Source: Symbiodinium natans (lineage: Eukaryota > Sar > Dinophyceae > Suessiales > Symbiodiniaceae). Taken from it: a DNA stretch of 64,000 nucleotides. Below, one piece after another: positions 62,221 through 64,000 of the stretch; within the stretch, counting starts at the first letter, position 1, and the number at the start of each line of letters is the position of its first letter. The position numbers and the translations under genes are program-made. The stretch spans positions 969,298 to 1,033,297 of the forward strand of contig CAJNDS010000114.1 in NCBI GenBank assembly GCA_905221605.1. The letters run 5' to 3'. Under the pieces are notes generated by a model. That model saw nothing but the letters and a program-made list of their open reading frames with translations. It searched no databases and had not been told where the DNA came from.

Positions 62221-63987
62221 CTATTGCCAGGAGCCATCCCAGTCCGGACGCCGGGAGCGATGGCCAGCTGAGGTGGTATGGGAACGCGTACGGCTGGGCA
62301 TGACCTGCATTGGAGGCAGCTCTTGCTCATCAACCCCCCACTCAGGGATGCCGTCCGGAATGGGGATACGCATGTATCTTGTCATTGAGGTTTGGGCCGC
62401 GAGCCACATCACCCGGACAGCTTCCTGGATTTGCCTGTACTGCACAACACCTTCGTCCTTATACTGAAAGGGGAAGGAGGTAACTGCAGCACGCAGGGCC
62501 GAAGGATCAGGGTCCTTGGGGGTGCCATGACAGTACATCCTAAACCAGAAGCTGTTGAGTCGCTGCTTGGTTGGATGTTTGGCTCGCATGAGCCCCTTAA
62601 TGGCAGCCCAATGAGCAGTGGCTGCGTCATACCACGCATTTTGGGGACGTTGGGGCCCATGCTTGGTGGGTGTGGTGCTGATCCCTTTCCAATGCGCATC
62701 AAAGATGACTGGCAGCCGGAAAGGGGCGGAGACATCCACTTCTCGCAAAGCTGCAAGGTCAGTGGTTCGCAGCTCCGAGAAGCGCCAATCATTCACCTGT
62801 GCCTCGGGTTCGTCCTCCGCGTCCGACATGTCATCCATCGGGCAGGGAGAGCCTTCGTTAGTTTCGGAAGAGATGCTGACGACCTCCGGCGAGGTTGCTG
62901 CAGTGTTCGCTTCCACAGGCGCAGCACAGGGCGAGGAGAGCAAGCACTCTAGGGGCAACACTCGCCGTAGAAAAACAGCCATTCTGTGAGAAGTGTCAGG
63001 CCATTCCAAGTTAAAAACTGACCAAAAATGTTCAATGTTTTGGTTGGCCACCGAGGCCGCAAGAGCAAGCCGGATGGCGTCAAGGAAATGGGCAGGGGGG
63101 AGGTCCGGCCTAAATTCTTGATAGTGCCTTTGCCCAAGTGTCTCTGTGCCCTGCAGCGTGATGCCTAGGAACGTATTCAGGCTGGGCTGGGCAAGCCTGG
63201 CCGTTTCCACGTCCGTGTGCTTAGCAGCTGCGGCCCATGCCTGCAAGGCTTCTTGGGAGGCCTGGCCAGTGACTTGTGGCAGTCCACTGTGCGCGTCCAT
63301 CACATATTTGGTAGTAGGGCACTTGGGACACCGATAAGCGCGGCCAGCCAAGAAGGCCACCATGGCTGCAGGCGGCACATTGATCTGCAGGTCAGTAATT
63401 TTATTGTCAGATTCAGGAAAACCAATAACAATGGGCAGCCCTGCCGTACGCTCCAGGGGACCTTTTTGGTGGGACTCGAATGCGAGCAGAAGTGCACCCA
63501 GCCAATAATCTGGGTCAGCGTAGCTGAGCATTGCAGGAAAACTGGCATTGATGACACTCGGCAAGTCCGACACCGCAGAGAAAAGATCCGCGATGTACTG
63601 CGCTGTGGTAAGAAAGCCATACCCCACCAGGGACTCCGAAAGCCTTGCTTTGTCCAGCTGCGGGACCGGGCAATCCAACATTTCAGCAAGGTCGAAATGC
63701 TGCAATGCCCCCGACAATCTAAGGCACTGCGTGATGATAGGGTCATAAACCTTCAAATACGCTGCCGGAAACGTTTCAGGCAGATGCAGTAGCGTGTCAG
63801 CGATTCCGATCAGCATATCCGAGTCTTGCAGCTGGTTCGGTATGCCGTTCAAAAACACCTCATAGGCCCTATATGCCCGAAGCTGCTGGCAGTGTGTTGT
63901 GAGGTGTTGCGAGTCACGCAGGTTCATGTAGGGCCGAGGTTTGACATTCTTACCAAAGTGATGTCCCGCTGCAAGTGCGCGCCACAT
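62221..63987 (-). CDS. Unidentified protein, 5' end at window edge
   Basis: 588 codons without introns, open to the window edge (codons for VCDL precede the first Met at 63987), so the true start may lie outside. Visible features are a CPKCPTTKY pair of cysteines near residue 218, an Asp/Glu/Ser-rich linker at about 365-400 (SSETNEGSPCPMDDMSDAED), a Trp-rich segment (NAWYDAATAHWAAIKGLM), and a basic C-terminus (SRTRSHTTSAGHRSRRPD). NQNIEHFWSVFNLEWPDTSH at about 315 vaguely recalls transposase C-terminal regions, but I see no catalytic triad. The intronless state and the flanking subrepeats would fit a mobile-element gene or a retrogene. Function unknown. Confidence 0.6.
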   Translation of the reverse strand: MWRALAAGHHFGKNVKPRPYMNLRDSQHLTTHCQQLRAYRAYEVFLNGIPNQLQDSDMLIGIADTLLHLPETFPAAYLKVYDPIITQCLRLSGALQHFDLAEMLDCPVPQLDKARLSESLVGYGFLTTAQYIADLFSAVSDLPSVINASFPAMLSYADPDYWLGALLLAFESHQKGPLERTAGLPIVIGFPESDNKITDLQINVPPAAMVAFLAGRAYRCPKCPTTKYVMDAHSGLPQVTGQASQEALQAWAAAAKHTDVETARLAQPSLNTFLGITLQGTETLGQRHYQEFRPDLPPAHFLDAIRLALAASVANQNIEHFWSVFNLEWPDTSHRMAVFLRRVLPLECLLSSPCAAPVEANTAATSPEVVSISSETNEGSPCPMDDMSDAEDEPEAQVNDWRFSELRTTDLAALREVDVSAPFRLPVIFDAHWKGISTTPTKHGPQRPQNAWYDAATAHWAAIKGLMRAKHPTKQRLNSFWFRMYCHGTPKDPDPSALRAAVTSFPFQYKDEGVVQYRQIQEAVRVMWLAAQTSMTRYMRIPIPDGIPEWGVDEQELPPMQVMPSRTRSHTTSAGHRSRRPDWDGSWQ

Positions 63988-64000
63988 GAGATCACAGACC

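Overview
The window looks like nuclear DNA of a dinoflagellate (a core or Symbiodiniaceae-like lineage; species not determinable here). Four things point there. Degenerate TTTAGGG/CCCTAAA repeats are everywhere. Introns are numerous, with GC-AG as well as GT-AG boundaries and short direct repeats at their ends. There are ankyrin proteins of a type I associate with dinoflagellates (SHQWLGRHHPD / WLDWFSIPQ modules and ubiquitin-like heads). The autonomous retrotransposon begins with GGCTCAAG, the last 8 bases of the dinoflagellate spliced leader.

Layout. From 1 to about 46.2 kb, arrays of TTTAGGG-type repeats in both orientations alternate with 40-120 bp islands. Most islands read as exons on the minus strand. 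The best proof is a complete six-exon RCHY1/PIRH2-like E3 ubiquitin ligase (CHY zinc finger, CTCHY, RING, C-terminal zinc ribbon) at 37005-35414. All five of its introns contain TTTAGGG-type repeats. The same logic gives a RING-finger gene starting at 25761, more than 20 downstream islands (25-1.3 kb) encoding acidic, Pro/Glu-rich and coiled-coil segments, an unidentified gene at 34.45-33.95 kb, and an RWD-domain gene at 44.13-39.8 kb. A full-length LINE (27172-33862) with an exact 13-bp target duplication sits in this landscape. Its ORF2 carries endonuclease, RNase H and reverse transcriptase in that unusual order.

From about 46 to 64 kb the telomere-like repeats thin out and genes have longer exons. 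Here are a two-exon gene with a DUF2135-like domain (48761-46593), a two-exon SHQW-ankyrin gene (56589-54638), an unidentified protein that runs to the window edge (63987-62221), decayed duplicates of exons and ankyrin units (49.5-51.3 kb), a 5.7-kb-spaced segmental duplication (51.4-52.6 and 57.1-58.0 kb), and a broken, inverted copy of the DUF2135-like gene's second exon (58.55-59.06 kb).

No operon logic applies. The coding content is ubiquitin signalling (RCHY1, a second RING protein, an RWD protein, a ubiquitin-like/ankyrin protein), ankyrin adaptors and retroelement proteins. The main novelty is that telomere-like repeats form the body of spliceosomal introns, and several of those introns are bounded by direct repeats resembling target-site duplications. 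This suggests intron gain, or intron expansion, by telomere-like DNA.
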